64,000 bases of DNA from Janthinobacterium lividum (GCF_011601275.1 NZ_JAAOLY010000002.1:496001-560000); one strand, 5' to 3'; positions 9,663 to 19,800 are shown, counted from the first letter of the stretch. Program-made: numbers and translations. Notes: generated by a model not told the origin, from the sequence alone.

Positions 9663-9690
9663 AAAAGGCGCGCCGGCGGCAAGCGCCGGC
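9663..9690 (-). terminator. Weak hairpin after the RidA-family gene
   Basis: A perfect 7-bp stem GCCGGCG/CGCCGGC lies at 9672-9690 with a 5-base loop. On the minus strand GCGCC and then TTTTCC follow. The T run is displaced from the stem, so it may only partly stop transcription into the permease gene. Confidence 0.4.
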
Positions 9691-9702
9691 ATGCTCAGAT
9701 GA

Positions 9703-10161
9703 TTAGGCCAGTTCGGCGATCAGCTCGATCTCGACGCAAGCGCCCAGCGGGATTTGCGCCACGCCGAAGGCGGAGCGCGCATGCTTGCCGCTGTCGCCGA
9801 AGACTTCGACGAACAGTTCCGAGGCGCCATTGGTGACCAGGTGCTGTTCCGTGAATTCGGAGGTGGAATTGACCAGGCTCATGACCTTGACGATGCGCTT
9901 GACCTTGTTCAAGTCGCCGCCGCACGCGTCTTGCAGGGTCGCGATCAGTTCGATGGCGATGCCGCGCGCGGCGATCTTGCCTTCTTCCGTGGTGACGTCC
10001 TTGCCCAGTTGGCCAACCCAGACCTTGCCGTCCTTCTTGGCCAGGTGGCCGGACAGGAAGACGGTGTTGCCCGTGCGGGCATGCATCACGTAGGCGGCAG
10101 CTGGTGCGGCAACGACTGGCAGTTCGATGTTGAGGGCTTTGATTTTTTCGTAAAACGACAT
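9703..10161 (-). CDS. RidA-family protein (YjgF_endoribonc subgroup)
   Basis: 152 residues, the usual length for the longer RidA/YjgF/UK114 subgroup. Recognisable features are VFLSGHLAKKDGK near the N-terminus and GDSGKHARSAFGVAQIPLGACVEIE near the C-terminus. The arginine in HARSA aligns with the catalytic arginine of RidA. RidA enzymes speed hydrolysis of reactive enamine/imine intermediates such as 2-aminoacrylate in the cytosol; members of this subgroup are not all proven deaminases. The start at 10161 has GGAGA six bases upstream. It precedes an AAT-type permease gene on the same strand, which suggests a link to uptake or breakdown of an amino acid. Confidence 0.88.
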   Translation of the reverse strand: MSFYEKIKALNIELPVVAAPAAAYVMHARTGNTVFLSGHLAKKDGKVWVGQLGKDVTTEEGKIAARGIAIELIATLQDACGGDLNKVKRIVKVMSLVNSTSEFTEQHLVTNGASELFVEVFGDSGKHARSAFGVAQIPLGACVEIELIAELA

Positions 10162-10330
10162 GCTATTTCTCCAAGAAAACAATATAAGCGAAACCAAAAT
10201 TCATGCACGGCAGGGCACGCAGGATGACGCCCTGGCAGCGCGGTAGTGACCGACAACAGTGCCAGATTAAACGTCATCATATTGGTGAACCAGCAGTTTT
10301 AGTTCACAAATAGGCCCGGTTATTCAGTGG

Positions 10331-10358
10331 ATTATACCGACAATCAAACAAAATTCAG
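10331..10358 (-). promoter_or_regulatory. Candidate promoter upstream of the RidA-family gene
   Basis: On the minus strand TATAAT at 10331-10336 is preceded after 16 bases by CTGAAT (10353-10358). The leader would be about 160 bases long. Nothing else is recognised in the 254-base gap 10162-10415, and no clear terminator for the ABC-F gene was found in it. Confidence 0.35.
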
Positions 10359-10415
10359 CATCGGTTCATGAAGCATGCTCTGCAGGCATCGAGCGTGACT
10401 TTTTTCATTAAATTG

Positions 10416-11999
10416 TCACTTGTGCAATGTCAAGCCCTCCGGGTCAAGGTTTATCGCCTCCAGAAATGCCCGGTCGTGCGAAACCACAAGTAACGCGCCC
10501 TGATATTGCAGCAGCATCTGCTCCAGCGCCTGCAGGCTGGCCAGGTCCAGATGATTGTCCGGTTCGTCGAGCAGCAACAGTTGCGGCGGCGCCTGCGCAT
10601 ACAGTTCGACCGCCAGCGCCACCTTCAGGCGCTCGCCGCCGCTGAGCAGCTGGCTGGGCATGATGGCGCGCGCGCCGGCAATGCCCAGCAGCGCCAGCCG
10701 CGTGCGCAGCTCGCCTTCCGGCACGATGCTGTTGCGTGCCTGCAAGCGCTGCACGGCGCTGCGCTCGCCGTCTTGCAGTCCCGCATGCTGGTCCAGCCAC
10801 GCCACTCGTGCGTGGCACAGTACCTCGCCGCCGGCGGGCGCCAGCTGCCCGGCGATCAGGCGCAGCAGGGTCGACTTGCCGCTGCCGTTATTGCCCGTCA
10901 CTGCCAGGCGGCGCGGCCCACTGATGACCAGGCTCACAGGCTGGGCCTGGCCATAGGGCAAGACCAGATCGCGCAATTCCAGGATCAGCTTGCCATTCGG
11001 CACGGCACTGTCGGGCGCCAGCAGCAACCGCTCCATCTCGGGCGCGCAGCGGGCGCTGGCGTCCATCACTCTTTGCTGGCGCGCCTGCTGCGCCTCTTGC
11101 GCGCGCAGACGCAGCTTGCCCTGGCTATCCTGGCTGTTGTCCTTTCTCGCGCCCAGCAGCAGCTTGCTCTGATTGCCTTCGCGGCCGTCTTTTTCACCAC
11201 GCACCACCCGTTTCTGCTGCCGTTCGGCCTGCTGCTGCGCCTCGCGCTGTTCGCGTCTGGCGCCCGCCTTTTCCGCCTGCAGCGCGGCCGCAAAACCGGC
11301 CTGTTCCAGCGCGCGCTGCTGCGCATACATCGCGTAATTGCCGCCATAGCTGCGCAAACCCTGGCTCGACAGCTCGGCAATTGTATCGACATGCTCGAGC
11401 AAGCCGCGATCATGGCTGACCAGCAGCAAGCCGCCCGGCCAGCGCGCCATCTGCGCCACCAGGCGGGCGCGCTGCTGCACGTCGAGATGGTTGCTCGGTT
11501 CATCGAGCACCAACCAGTCCGCCTGCGACAGCCAGGCGCCCTGCAGGGCGACGCGTTGGCGTTCGCCGCCGCTCAGGCTGGCCGTTGGCGTAGCGGCATC
11601 CACATGGCGCAAGTCGAGCGCATCGAGCGCCTGGCGCAAACGGGCGTGGGCATCCCAGCGATCTCCCACGAGAGCGTAATCGGCTTCGTCAACGCTGCCT
11701 TCGGCGATGCGCGCCAGCGCCGCCAGCACATCCTCCATGCCGGCGAGCGCCGCCACGGTAGGATAGCGCTCAGGATCGAGTTCCTGCGCCACGTAATGCA
11801 CGCTGCCGTCGCAGCGCACGGCGCCGGAAGACGGCGGCGCCTGGCCCGCCAGCAGGCGCGCCAGCACGCTCTTGCCCACGCCGTTATCGCCGACAAGGCC
11901 GATACGTTGCGGGGCAAAAGAAAATTGCAGATCGGAAAACAGGGCGCGGCCATCAGGCAGCACAAAGGAAAGACGGTCGAGTTGCAGTAATGCGGGCAT
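10416..11999 (-). CDS. ABC-F family ATPase (Uup/YheS-like, ribosome-associated type)
   Basis: 527 residues with two ABC domains and no membrane segment. Domain 1 has Walker A GDNGVGKS and signature LSGGERQRVAL with Walker B LVLDEPSNHLD. Domain 2 has Walker A GNNGSGKST, signature LSGGERLKVAL and LLLDEPDNHLD. The charged linker between them (about residues 235-310, rich in Lys/Arg/Gln) is the P-site tRNA interaction motif region of ABC-F proteins. The family acts on the ribosome, in translation rescue or antibiotic protection; no transporter partner is nearby. ATG 11999 was chosen because AAGGAG lies five bases upstream. It stands alone on the minus strand. Confidence 0.88.
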   Translation of the reverse strand: MPALLQLDRLSFVLPDGRALFSDLQFSFAPQRIGLVGDNGVGKSVLARLLAGQAPPSSGAVRCDGSVHYVAQELDPERYPTVAALAGMEDVLAALARIAEGSVDEADYALVGDRWDAHARLRQALDALDLRHVDAATPTASLSGGERQRVALQGAWLSQADWLVLDEPSNHLDVQQRARLVAQMARWPGGLLLVSHDRGLLEHVDTIAELSSQGLRSYGGNYAMYAQQRALEQAGFAAALQAEKAGARREQREAQQQAERQQKRVVRGEKDGREGNQSKLLLGARKDNSQDSQGKLRLRAQEAQQARQQRVMDASARCAPEMERLLLAPDSAVPNGKLILELRDLVLPYGQAQPVSLVISGPRRLAVTGNNGSGKSTLLRLIAGQLAPAGGEVLCHARVAWLDQHAGLQDGERSAVQRLQARNSIVPEGELRTRLALLGIAGARAIMPSQLLSGGERLKVALAVELYAQAPPQLLLLDEPDNHLDLASLQALEQMLLQYQGALLVVSHDRAFLEAINLDPEGLTLHK

Positions 12000-12153
12000 G
12001 GATACTCCTTGAGCAAGGCTGGCGAATCCGCGCGGCGCAATGGCGCGCTGGCGGGATGGGCGAGGCCGTGCACAGCACGGCAGTATCAATGGCGCATGTC
12101 GAAGCGTCCTGGAGAAATGGATGAAGAAGCGTCAGTGTAGCAGACGAGACACG

Positions 12154-13266
12154 TTAGCGCTGGCCCAGGGTCGTGTCGCCGAACAGGTTCTTGTATTCGC
12201 GCGGCTGCGAGCGCCAGTACTGCGGCGGCGCCTGCACTTGCGCGCCCAGCTGGGCCGCCGCATGCCAGGGCCAGCGCGGGTCGAACAGGATGGCGCGTGC
12301 CAGCGCCACCATGTCGGACTGGCCGTTGGCGATGATGTCTTCCGCCTGCTGCGCTTCCGTGATCAATCCCACGCTGATGGTGGGCAAGCCGCTGTCGCGC
12401 TTGATGCGTTCGGCGAACGCCACCTGGTAGCCGGGACCCACGGGAATCTGCTGCTGCGGCGAAATACCGCCGCTGGAGACGTGGATGAAGTCGGCGCCCA
12501 GTTGCTTGAGCTCTTGCGCGAAGCGCACGCTTTGCTCGATTTCCCAGCCGCCTTCGACCCAGTCGGTGGCGGAAATGCGCACGCCCACGGCTACCGAGGC
12601 AGGCACGGCGGCGCGCACGGCCTCATAGACTTCCAGCGGAAAACGCATGCGGTTTTCCAGGCTGCCGCCATACGCATCGGTGCGCTGGTTGGCCAGGGGC
12701 GACAAAAACTGGTGCAGCAGATAACCGTGCGCCGCATGCAATTCGATGCCTTCGATGCCGAGCGCATGCACGCGCTGGGCGGCCGCGACAAAGGCGCCCT
12801 TCACTTGCAGCAAGCCCATCTCGTCGAGCGCGATCGGCACGGTTTCGCCCGGTGCATGGGCGATGGCGGACGGGGCCACCGTTTGCCAGCCGCCCTCGGC
12901 CAGGTGCACGCAGGAACCACCCTGCCAGGGCGCGCGGCTCGACGCCTTGCGTCCCGCATGGCCCAGCTGCACCACCAGCGGAATCGGCGAGTGCCGGCGG
13001 ATCGCCTGCACCACCTTGGCCAGCGCAGTCTGATTCGCATCCGACCACAAGCCCAGGTCCTCGGCCGAGATGCGTCCCTCGGGCGAGACGGCGGTCGCTT
13101 CCGTCATCAGCAAGCCCGCGCCGGACAGGGCCAGATGGCCCAGGTGGATCATGTGCCAGTCGGTGGCGTTGCCGTTCTCGGCCGAGTACTGGCACATGGG
13201 CGCGATGGCGATGCGGTTGGCCACGTGCAGCGGCCCCAGTACATACGGCGTGAATAGCTGGCTCAT
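12154..13266 (-). CDS. Old Yellow Enzyme, NADH:flavin oxidoreductase (YqjM/XenA class)
   Basis: 370 residues. This FMN-binding TIM-barrel ene-reductase reduces activated C=C bonds of enals, enones or nitro compounds with NAD(P)H in the cytosol. The N-terminal RIAIAPMCQYS places Cys25 at the position that tunes FMN redox potential in the thermophilic-like (YqjM/XenA) subclass. LGHAGRKAS, HAAHGYLLHQFLSP and the C-terminal RAILFDPRWPWHAA are further family motifs. The native substrate is unknown; such enzymes usually serve electrophile or oxidative stress responses. It is divergently oriented to the glycine-zipper gene, with a 21-base palindrome between them. Confidence 0.92.
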   Translation of the reverse strand: MSQLFTPYVLGPLHVANRIAIAPMCQYSAENGNATDWHMIHLGHLALSGAGLLMTEATAVSPEGRISAEDLGLWSDANQTALAKVVQAIRRHSPIPLVVQLGHAGRKASSRAPWQGGSCVHLAEGGWQTVAPSAIAHAPGETVPIALDEMGLLQVKGAFVAAAQRVHALGIEGIELHAAHGYLLHQFLSPLANQRTDAYGGSLENRMRFPLEVYEAVRAAVPASVAVGVRISATDWVEGGWEIEQSVRFAQELKQLGADFIHVSSGGISPQQQIPVGPGYQVAFAERIKRDSGLPTISVGLITEAQQAEDIIANGQSDMVALARAILFDPRWPWHAAAQLGAQVQAPPQYWRSQPREYKNLFGDTTLGQR

Positions 13267-13345
13267 GGCGGACTCCGAAAAAGGGCAAGCACCGATTCTA
13301 CTGTGCTTTGAAAAGCGCGGCTTACACCTGCTTACGTTTGATACA

Positions 13346-13366
13346 GCGCAAGGGCTAGCCTTGCGC
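13346..13366. promoter_or_regulatory. Palindrome in the divergent OYE / glycine-zipper intergenic region
   Basis: GCGCAAGG (13346-13353) and CCTTGCGC (13359-13366) are perfect 8-base inverted arms around GCTAG. It lies 80 bases before the OYE start and 61 bases before the glycine-zipper start, with no T run, so an operator is at least as likely as a terminator. The binding protein is unknown. Confidence 0.45.
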
Positions 13367-13426
13367 GGGCGGGGCCGCTAATCTGGACACATCAATAACA
13401 CCCGCAGTACCACCCCAGGAGAACAC

Positions 13427-13996
13427 ATGAACACGACGACTACCGCCAGCCGCATCCACCCTTTGATGGCCGGCGCCGCCATTTCCGTGACGGTCCTGTG
13501 CCTGGTCGGCGCGGCATCCATCGCCGGCATCCTGCCCAATTCGCGGGCGACCGTGCCTGCCACGGCTGCCGTGCCTGCCGACGTGGCCGCCATGACGCCG
13601 GCCGCCGCCGCCCTCGCAGCGCCCGCGGCTGCCCCGCTTGCCGCGCCTGTTGTCGCGCAAGCCGCTCCTGCACCAGCCCCCGCACCCGTCGTGCACAAGC
13701 GCGTCGTGCACCACACGCAAGTGGCGCAAGCACGCCCTGCCTACAATGACAACAATGATGGCTACCGCGAGACGGCCTACCGCGAACCCGTACGCCAGCA
13801 GCAGCCAATACCTGCGCCGGCGCCGGCACAACCCAACTACGTGGGCATCGGCACGGGCGCCGTCATCGGCGGCTTGATCGGCAATCAGGTAGGTGGCGGC
13901 CGCGGCAAGGCGCTGGCGACGGTGGCCGGCGTGATCGGCGGCGGCATGCTGGGCAATGCAGTGCAGAACCAGGTCGAGCAGCAACCGCAACGTTAA
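13427..13996 (+). CDS. Glycine-zipper 2TM-domain envelope protein
   Basis: 189 residues. A hydrophobic N-terminal helix (about 10-30) anchors or exports the protein. An Ala/Pro-rich linker and a Gln/Pro/Tyr-rich stretch follow. The C-terminal 50 residues form the glycine-zipper domain (GTGAVIGGLIGNQVGGG, then VAGVIGGGMLGNAV), as in Rickettsia 17-kDa antigen-like and SlyB/OsmB-like envelope proteins. The function of these is structural or stress-related and not precisely known. AGGAG lies five bases before the ATG. The gene is monocistronic and divergent from the OYE gene. Confidence 0.82.
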   Translation: MNTTTTASRIHPLMAGAAISVTVLCLVGAASIAGILPNSRATVPATAAVPADVAAMTPAAAALAAPAAAPLAAPVVAQAAPAPAPAPVVHKRVVHHTQVAQARPAYNDNNDGYRETAYREPVRQQQPIPAPAPAQPNYVGIGTGAVIGGLIGNQVGGGRGKALATVAGVIGGGMLGNAVQNQVEQQPQR

Positions 13997-14036
13997 AAAA
14001 CCTGCTGCGCGTCGCGCTTTGCGGCCTGCGATGCTC

Positions 14037-14054
14037 ACTGTGCTTCAGCACAGT
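14037..14054. other. Hairpin between convergent genes
   Basis: ACTGTGC (14037-14043) and GCACAGT (14048-14054) form a perfect 7-bp stem with loop TTCA between the convergent glycine-zipper and DUF1993 genes. No T run follows on either strand. A second imperfect hairpin ending in TTTTT near 14075-14098 could end plus-strand transcription. Confidence 0.45.
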
Positions 14055-14095
14055 TGCGCTTCTCGGCCACAAATCATCGCCGCTCGCGACGATTT

Positions 14096-14605
14096 TTAAT
14101 CATAAGGACCAAGATAATCGAGCTTGCCTACGGCCACGCCATTGTTTCTCAGGATGGCGTGGACCATGGAAACGTGGAAATAGAAGTTCGGCAAGGCAAA
14201 GCTGAGCAGGTAGTCATCGCCCGAGAACTTTGTCCCCTCGTCCGTCCAGTTCAGCACGACTTCCTTCTGCGCGCTGCCGGCCATCTGGCCCGCATTCACG
14301 CTGTCGATGTAGGCGATGGTGTTGGCGATGCGTTCCTGCAGCTGCTCGAACGACGCTTCATTATCCTCGAACTTCGGCGCCGGCACGCCGCTCAGGCGTT
14401 CGACCGACATCTTCGACGTATCGCTGGCGCGCTGCACCTGCGCCGTCAAGTCCAGCATGTCGGGCGCCAGCTGCGCACCGAGCAAAATCTCGGGCACGAT
14501 GCCATCTTGCTCCACATGCGCCTGGCCCTTTTGCAGCAGGGCCGAGACGACGCGCAAGCCGCGGATGAAGACGGGAATGGTTGCCTGATACATGGACACG
14601 GACAT
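14096..14605 (-). CDS. DUF1993 family protein
   Basis: 169 residues, the normal length for DUF1993 (PF09351). It opens with MSVSMYQATIPVFIRGL and contains LAPDMLDLTAQVQRASDT and the tail YFHVSMVHAILRNNGV, all characteristic of the family. Helical and soluble, with no signal or membrane segment. The biochemical function is unknown; the fold is thought to be DinB-like. The start at 14605 has AAGGAG six bases upstream. It follows the DUF2167 gene on the same strand after 106 bases. Confidence 0.85.
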   Translation of the reverse strand: MSVSMYQATIPVFIRGLRVVSALLQKGQAHVEQDGIVPEILLGAQLAPDMLDLTAQVQRASDTSKMSVERLSGVPAPKFEDNEASFEQLQERIANTIAYIDSVNAGQMAGSAQKEVVLNWTDEGTKFSGDDYLLSFALPNFYFHVSMVHAILRNNGVAVGKLDYLGPYD

Positions 14606-14711
14606 GGCTGACTCCTTGAAATTGAACGATGAGCCAGTGTACCCGAGCCGCTGTTTTCCGGCAGCGCGCCCGTGTGCGTCAGCGCACCGAGCGGCCCAGT
14701 TGCTCTTGCTC

Positions 14712-15680
14712 TTACTTGTCCAGGTTGACCTTGCCGTCCGGTAAATGCGCTGGCTGCTCAACGGACTCCTGCGGCTGTACCGGCGCCGGCTGGTCCTTGC
14801 GCTTGCCGGTGAAAAACTTGACGATGGCCGCGCCGCCGCCCACCACGGCCAGGAGCAGCACTTTCTTAAAGGCCAGCAGCAGCGCCAGCAGTTTGCCAAA
14901 CAGGCCCAGCTTGCTGGCCACGCCACCGGCCACCAGCGCCGCCAGGCCGTATTCGGCCACCTTGTCCGTCTTGCTGTCGAAATCCGTGTAGCGGTTACCG
15001 TCGGTAAATTCCGTGAACGCCGTCACTTGCTGCATCTCTTTCTTGATCGACTCGATCTGCTGCATGCTGGCGATCGCATTCAGGTTCAGCACGCCTTCGC
15101 GGCCCAGCACGCGCACGTTGTAGTTCAGCGAGTGCTCGCCGCCATCGACCATCAAATCCTTGGCCCAGTACAGCTTGTGCGTATCCTTGGCATAGCTGGG
15201 TTTTTCCGCCCAGCCCATCAGATGAATGCCGGGATAACCCTGCTTCTTGCGCTCCGCATTGTTTTCCAGCACGGACGCCTGCATATCCTTGAGCAATTCG
15301 TCGTACTTGATGCTGTCCGCATCGTCATCCTTGATATGCCCTTCCTTTTCATACGTCACCACCACGCCCCAGCTGTCGCGCTCGAGCACGCTGGTCTTGG
15401 CGGGCACGATCATGCCCAGCGATTCCATGCCCGGCGGATTGCCCCAGGCATCGACCAGCACGCGCTCGGCGTCCGTCGGCGACAAATAGCGGAAGTTGGC
15501 GGGCAAATCCAGGGTGGCGATGCCGCCCGGCAAAGTGATCTTGCCCCGCTGCAGGTGCAACTGGGCGAGAAATTGCTCGGCCGTCATTTCCGTTGCGGCT
15601 GCCTTCTCTTCGGCAGGGGCGGCAGCCGTCAGGCCGGAGAGGGTCAGGCACAGCAAGGCTGTCAGCAGGCATTTCAACAT
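14712..15680 (-). CDS. DUF2167 family membrane protein
   Basis: 322 residues. A signal peptide ends near LTAAAP, a periplasmic domain of about 220 residues follows, and two closely spaced hydrophobic helices lie near the C-terminus (LAALVAGGVASKLGLFGKLL and VLLLAVVGGGAAIV) before a basic tail. This is the DUF2167 (PF09935) layout; function is not established. I chose ATG 15680 over the in-frame TTG at 15701 because GGA lies about seven bases before it and the signal peptide then starts cleanly. No partner genes suggest a role. Confidence 0.82.
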   Translation of the reverse strand: MLKCLLTALLCLTLSGLTAAAPAEEKAAATEMTAEQFLAQLHLQRGKITLPGGIATLDLPANFRYLSPTDAERVLVDAWGNPPGMESLGMIVPAKTSVLERDSWGVVVTYEKEGHIKDDDADSIKYDELLKDMQASVLENNAERKKQGYPGIHLMGWAEKPSYAKDTHKLYWAKDLMVDGGEHSLNYNVRVLGREGVLNLNAIASMQQIESIKKEMQQVTAFTEFTDGNRYTDFDSKTDKVAEYGLAALVAGGVASKLGLFGKLLALLLAFKKVLLLAVVGGGAAIVKFFTGKRKDQPAPVQPQESVEQPAHLPDGKVNLDK

Positions 15681-15767
15681 GATCGGTCCAAAAAATTGCA
15701 AAGGGTAAATATTTTAAATCAATTGATTGCTTAATGGATAATTATTTCTGTGTGGCATTTTCCATAT

Positions 15768-15803
15768 AAAAAAAGCGCCAGACGGGATATCCCGGCTGGC
15801 GCC
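15768..15803 (-). terminator. Rho-independent terminator of the arginine catabolic operon
   Basis: On the minus strand GCGCCAG (15802-15796) pairs with CTGGCGC (15781-15775), extended inward by CCGGGA/TCCCGT-type pairing, and is followed by seven Ts at 15774-15768. It lies 25 bases after the astE stop and marks the end of the aruC...astE block. Confidence 0.85.
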
Positions 15804-15827
15804 TGAGGCGATACGATTACTGGATCA

Positions 15828-16823
15828 TCAGGAGACGCGCACCACCATCAGTCCTGCGCGCAAACCCACGCGCACGTCCGGGTTGGGAAACACCACCAGT
15901 TCTTCCGCGTGCTGCACCGTGTAGACGTGGTCGCCATCGCTGGCGATCACGGCGTGCTGCGGCAGGGACGTGAAATTCTGCGTGCTGCGATCAAAAGCCA
16001 TGCGGAATTCATCGCTGTGCTTGATGATTTCCTGCGCCACCTTGAACACGTGCGGCGCTGCCTTGACAGGCTGCGCAGGCAGACCGCGCAGCAAGCCGTC
16101 CAGCGCCCGCGACACGTCGTCAAACAGGGACAGATCGTTCTGCCCCAGTGTGCCCACGCGGCCCAGCTCCACCGTGCTGGCGGCCGCGCCGAAATGCTCG
16201 GCCGAATAATAGCTGTACGTGCCGGCCGACTGCGGGTTCATGATGATGGCGCCGATGGCGGCCTGGCCCAGCCAATCGATCAGCTGTGCCTTGGCGTCGT
16301 CGGCCACCAGGTCCGGCACGATGGCAAACGTGGGGTACACGGACGGCCGGATGGCCGTGTGCAAATCCAGGTGCCAGCGCACGGGACCGGCCGCTTCAAA
16401 GAACGCTGTTGTCGCGGCGATCATTTCATCGGCGCGCGCGCTTTCCGCCGCTTGCGCCAGGCTGCCCCTTACGGGGCGGAACATGCGATTGAGGTCAGCG
16501 TCAATAAAACGCTTGCCGGCCCGGATCGCATCGACATTGCCCACGCAGACAAGCAGATCGACGGCCAGTGCGGACGCATCGCGCGACAGCGCGTCAAGCA
16601 GATGCGCCAGCACTTCGATCGGTCCCGTTTCGTCGCCATGCACGCCCACCGAGACGGCCACGCTGGCGCGGCCCTCACCAGGCTTGACGACTTGCAGCAT
16701 GCCGGGCGCCGGCAAGGCCACCGTGAAGCCGGCGTCCGAAAACAGCTGGGCCACGCCGCTGAAATCGGCCTGCGCCAGCGCCTGCACTACCGGTGTTACT
16801 ACCTGGGTTACTTCTTGCGTCAT
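15828..16823 (-). CDS. astE: Succinylglutamate desuccinylase
   Basis: 331 residues. It catalyses the last step of the arginine succinyltransferase pathway, hydrolysing N-succinylglutamate to succinate and glutamate. The zinc-peptidase-like motifs of the AstE/AspA family are visible: GVHGDETGP (His62, Glu65) and HLDLHTA (His155). Its ATG shares one base with the TAA of the upstream glutamate dehydrogenase gene (TAATG at 16821-16825), so translation is probably coupled. It is the last gene of the operon, followed by a strong terminator. In Pseudomonas aruE follows aruB directly; here the dehydrogenase gene lies between them. Confidence 0.95.
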   Translation of the reverse strand: MTQEVTQVVTPVVQALAQADFSGVAQLFSDAGFTVALPAPGMLQVVKPGEGRASVAVSVGVHGDETGPIEVLAHLLDALSRDASALAVDLLVCVGNVDAIRAGKRFIDADLNRMFRPVRGSLAQAAESARADEMIAATTAFFEAAGPVRWHLDLHTAIRPSVYPTFAIVPDLVADDAKAQLIDWLGQAAIGAIIMNPQSAGTYSYYSAEHFGAAASTVELGRVGTLGQNDLSLFDDVSRALDGLLRGLPAQPVKAAPHVFKVAQEIIKHSDEFRMAFDRSTQNFTSLPQHAVIASDGDHVYTVQHAEELVVFPNPDVRVGLRAGLMVVRVS

Positions 16824-19800
16824 TACACCGCCGCTTCCGCTGGGGTTTTCGCCGTGATTTTATTCACGGCTTCCGACAAGGTCCACACGTCCAGCATGGC
16901 TTGCTCCAGTTCCGTCGCCGCCACATAGGCCGACAAACCCAGCGCGCCCGTCACGGCATCGACAGCCTGGCCCGCATTGCCTTGCTCGGCGCGCGCCAGC
17001 ACCTGCGTCAGCAGACGCTGTTGCGTGCGGCGCAGGGCTTGCTGCGCGTAGTTGCGCAACTGCTCCTGCGACTTGCCTTGCGCGGCCAGCTTCAGGCCAC
17101 GTTCCAAGGTATCGATGCCCGCCTGGCTGCGCAGGGACAGGCCCACTTGCAGGAAGGCGGCCAGGTCCATCGAAGCAGGACGCGGCACGGACAGGGCCGG
17201 GAACAGGAAGCCGGCGACGACTTCCAGCGCATCGACCGCATCCCACGCCTGCACGAAGGCCGGCGTCAAGCCCGGCACCAGCGCCGCTTCCGACTTGATG
17301 CCGACGGCTTTGAGCAGCTCGCGCTTCGATTCCGCGCCAAACAGGCGCGTCAGTTCGGCCAGGCCGGCGCCGCGCAATTGCTCGGCCGGCACGGACAGCA
17401 CGCCGGCGATCATCGTTTGCTGCAGCACGCGCGTTTGCGCATCGACCTTGATCGACACGTCGCGTGGAATCGTCAAGGCATCCGCATCGAGCGCGTCGAA
17501 CACGGGCGCCAGGTTCAGCGCCACCCATGCCTGGCCCCAGGCCAGGATCACGGCCGACTCGTCCACGCCGTGTTCCGCCGCCAGGTTGCGGATCATCAGC
17601 GGGCCGCAGCGGTTGATCACTTCATTGGCGAGCACGGTCGCCAGGATGGCGTTGGCCAGCGGATGATCGAGCGCCGAACGGGTTTCCACCAGCAAGGACG
17701 GGAAGTACGGCTTGAGCACCGGCTCGGCCCACGTTTCGCCCGTCAACGGCAAGGCGGACAGGATGCGCTTGAAGCGGTTCTTCACGTTGGCGATCACCAC
17801 TGCCAGTTCCGGCGTCGTCAAGCCACGACCGTCGCTCTTGCGGCGCGCCAGTTCAGCCACCGACGGCAGCTGCTCCAGCTCGCGCGACAGGGCGCCCTCC
17901 TCTTCCAGGCTGGCGATCAGGGCGGCATAGCCATCCTGCACGGCGCTTTCGCTTTGCGCCTGCAATTCGCGCACCAGCAAATGCGTCTGCTGCGTGTTGT
18001 CGCGCAAGACCAGGCGCTCGACGTCGTCCGTCATCGCATACAGCTCGCGGTTGCGTTCTTCTTCCGTCAGCTTGCCCGCGTTGACTTCCACATCCAGCCA
18101 GATTTTCACGTTCACTTCATGGTCCGAGCAATCCACGCCAGCCGAGTTGTCGATCGCATCGGTGAAGATGCGGCCACCGGCCAGCGCGAATTCGATACGG
18201 CCCGCCTGCGTCGCGCCCAGATTGCCCCCTTCGGCCACGACCTTCACGCGCAGCTCATTGCCGCTGACGCGGATATGGTCGTTGGCGCGGTCCTTCACCT
18301 GTGCGTGCGTTTCCGTCGACGCCTTGATGTAGGTACCGATGCCGCCGTTGTAGAACAGGTCCACGGGCGACTTCAGGATGCGGTGCATCAGTTCTTCCGG
18401 CGGCAGCGAAGTTTCCGCGATATCGAGCGCGGCGCGGATTTGCGGCGACAGTTCGATCGTGCGGGCGGAGCGCGGATACACGCCGCCGCCGGCCGAGATC
18501 AAGTCCTTGTTGTAGTCGTCCCACGAGGAGCGCGGCAAGGCGAACAGGCGCGCGCGTTCCTCGAACGAGACGGCGACGTCCGGCGTCGGGTCGAGGAAGA
18601 TGTGGCGGTGGTCGAACGCGGCCACCAGTTTCAACTGGCGCGACAGCAATACGCCATTGCCGAACACGTCACCCGACATGTCGCCCACGCCGACCATGGT
18701 GATCGGGGTGGTATTGAGGTCGTGGTCCATTTCATAGAAGTGGCGCTTCACGGCTTCGAACGCGCCCTTGGCGGTGATGCCCAGTTTCTTGTGGTCGTAG
18801 CCGTTCGAGCCGCCCGAAGCGAACGCGTCGCCGAGCCAGAAACCGCGCTGCACGGCGATGCCGTTGGCGATGTCCGAGAACGTGGCCGTACCCTTGTCGG
18901 CGGCCACCACCAGATACGGGTCGGCGTCGTCGAAGCAGACGGTATCGACTGGCGGAACGATATTGCCCAGCGAACGGTTGTCCGTCACTTCCAGCAGGCT
19001 GGAAATGAACAGGCGGTAGACGGCTTCGCCTTCGGCCGCGATGGTTTCACGCACGGCGTCCTTCGGCATCATCTTGCAGACAAAACCGCCCTTCGCGCCG
19101 GCCGGCACGATGACGGCGTTCTTGACCATCTGCGCTTTCACCAGACCCAGGACTTCCGTGCGGTAGTCTTCCATGCGGTCGGACCAGCGCAAGCCGCCAC
19201 GGGCGACAGGGCCGCCGCGCAGGTGCACGCCTTCGAAGCGGCGCGAGAAGACGAAAATCTCGCGGTAAGGACGCGGTTCCGGCACCAGCGCCAGGCTGCT
19301 GGTGTCGAACTTGAAGATGATCTTGTCGCCTTGTTGATTGTTCTGGAAGTAGCTGGTGCGCAGGGTGGCGGCCATCAGGTCGGCCAGCGCGCCGAGGATT
19401 TCCTCGGTATCGGCGTGGTTCACGGAGGGCAGGCCGGCCTTGATGGCGGCGATGCTTTCCAGGGCTTGCGCATGCTGCGCGTCGGACAGCGAAGGATCGA
19501 AGCGCTGCAGGAAGGCCTCGACCAGGGCTTTGACCTGGGCCGGCTGCTTGCGCAGGCTTTCGGCGATATAGCGCACCGAGAAGCGGCTGCCCGTCTGGCG
19601 CCAGTAGCTGGTGTAGGCGCGCACCAGTTGCACTTCGCGCGTCGACAGGCCGCCTTCGATAACGAGGCCATTCAGGCGGCCATCTTCAGCCGTGTCGTTG
19701 AACAGGGAAGCAAACAACTCCTGCGCGACGGCGACGACGGACGGCTGCGCCAGTTTCGCCGCGCTGGCGGCATCGACCGTCAGGCTGGTGACGAAATAGC

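Noticed and set aside
10370-10415. Terminator after the ABC-F gene
   Set aside because: GTGAC and GTCAC at 10393-10428 can pair only over 5 bases with a long loop and no suitable T tract after the stem.
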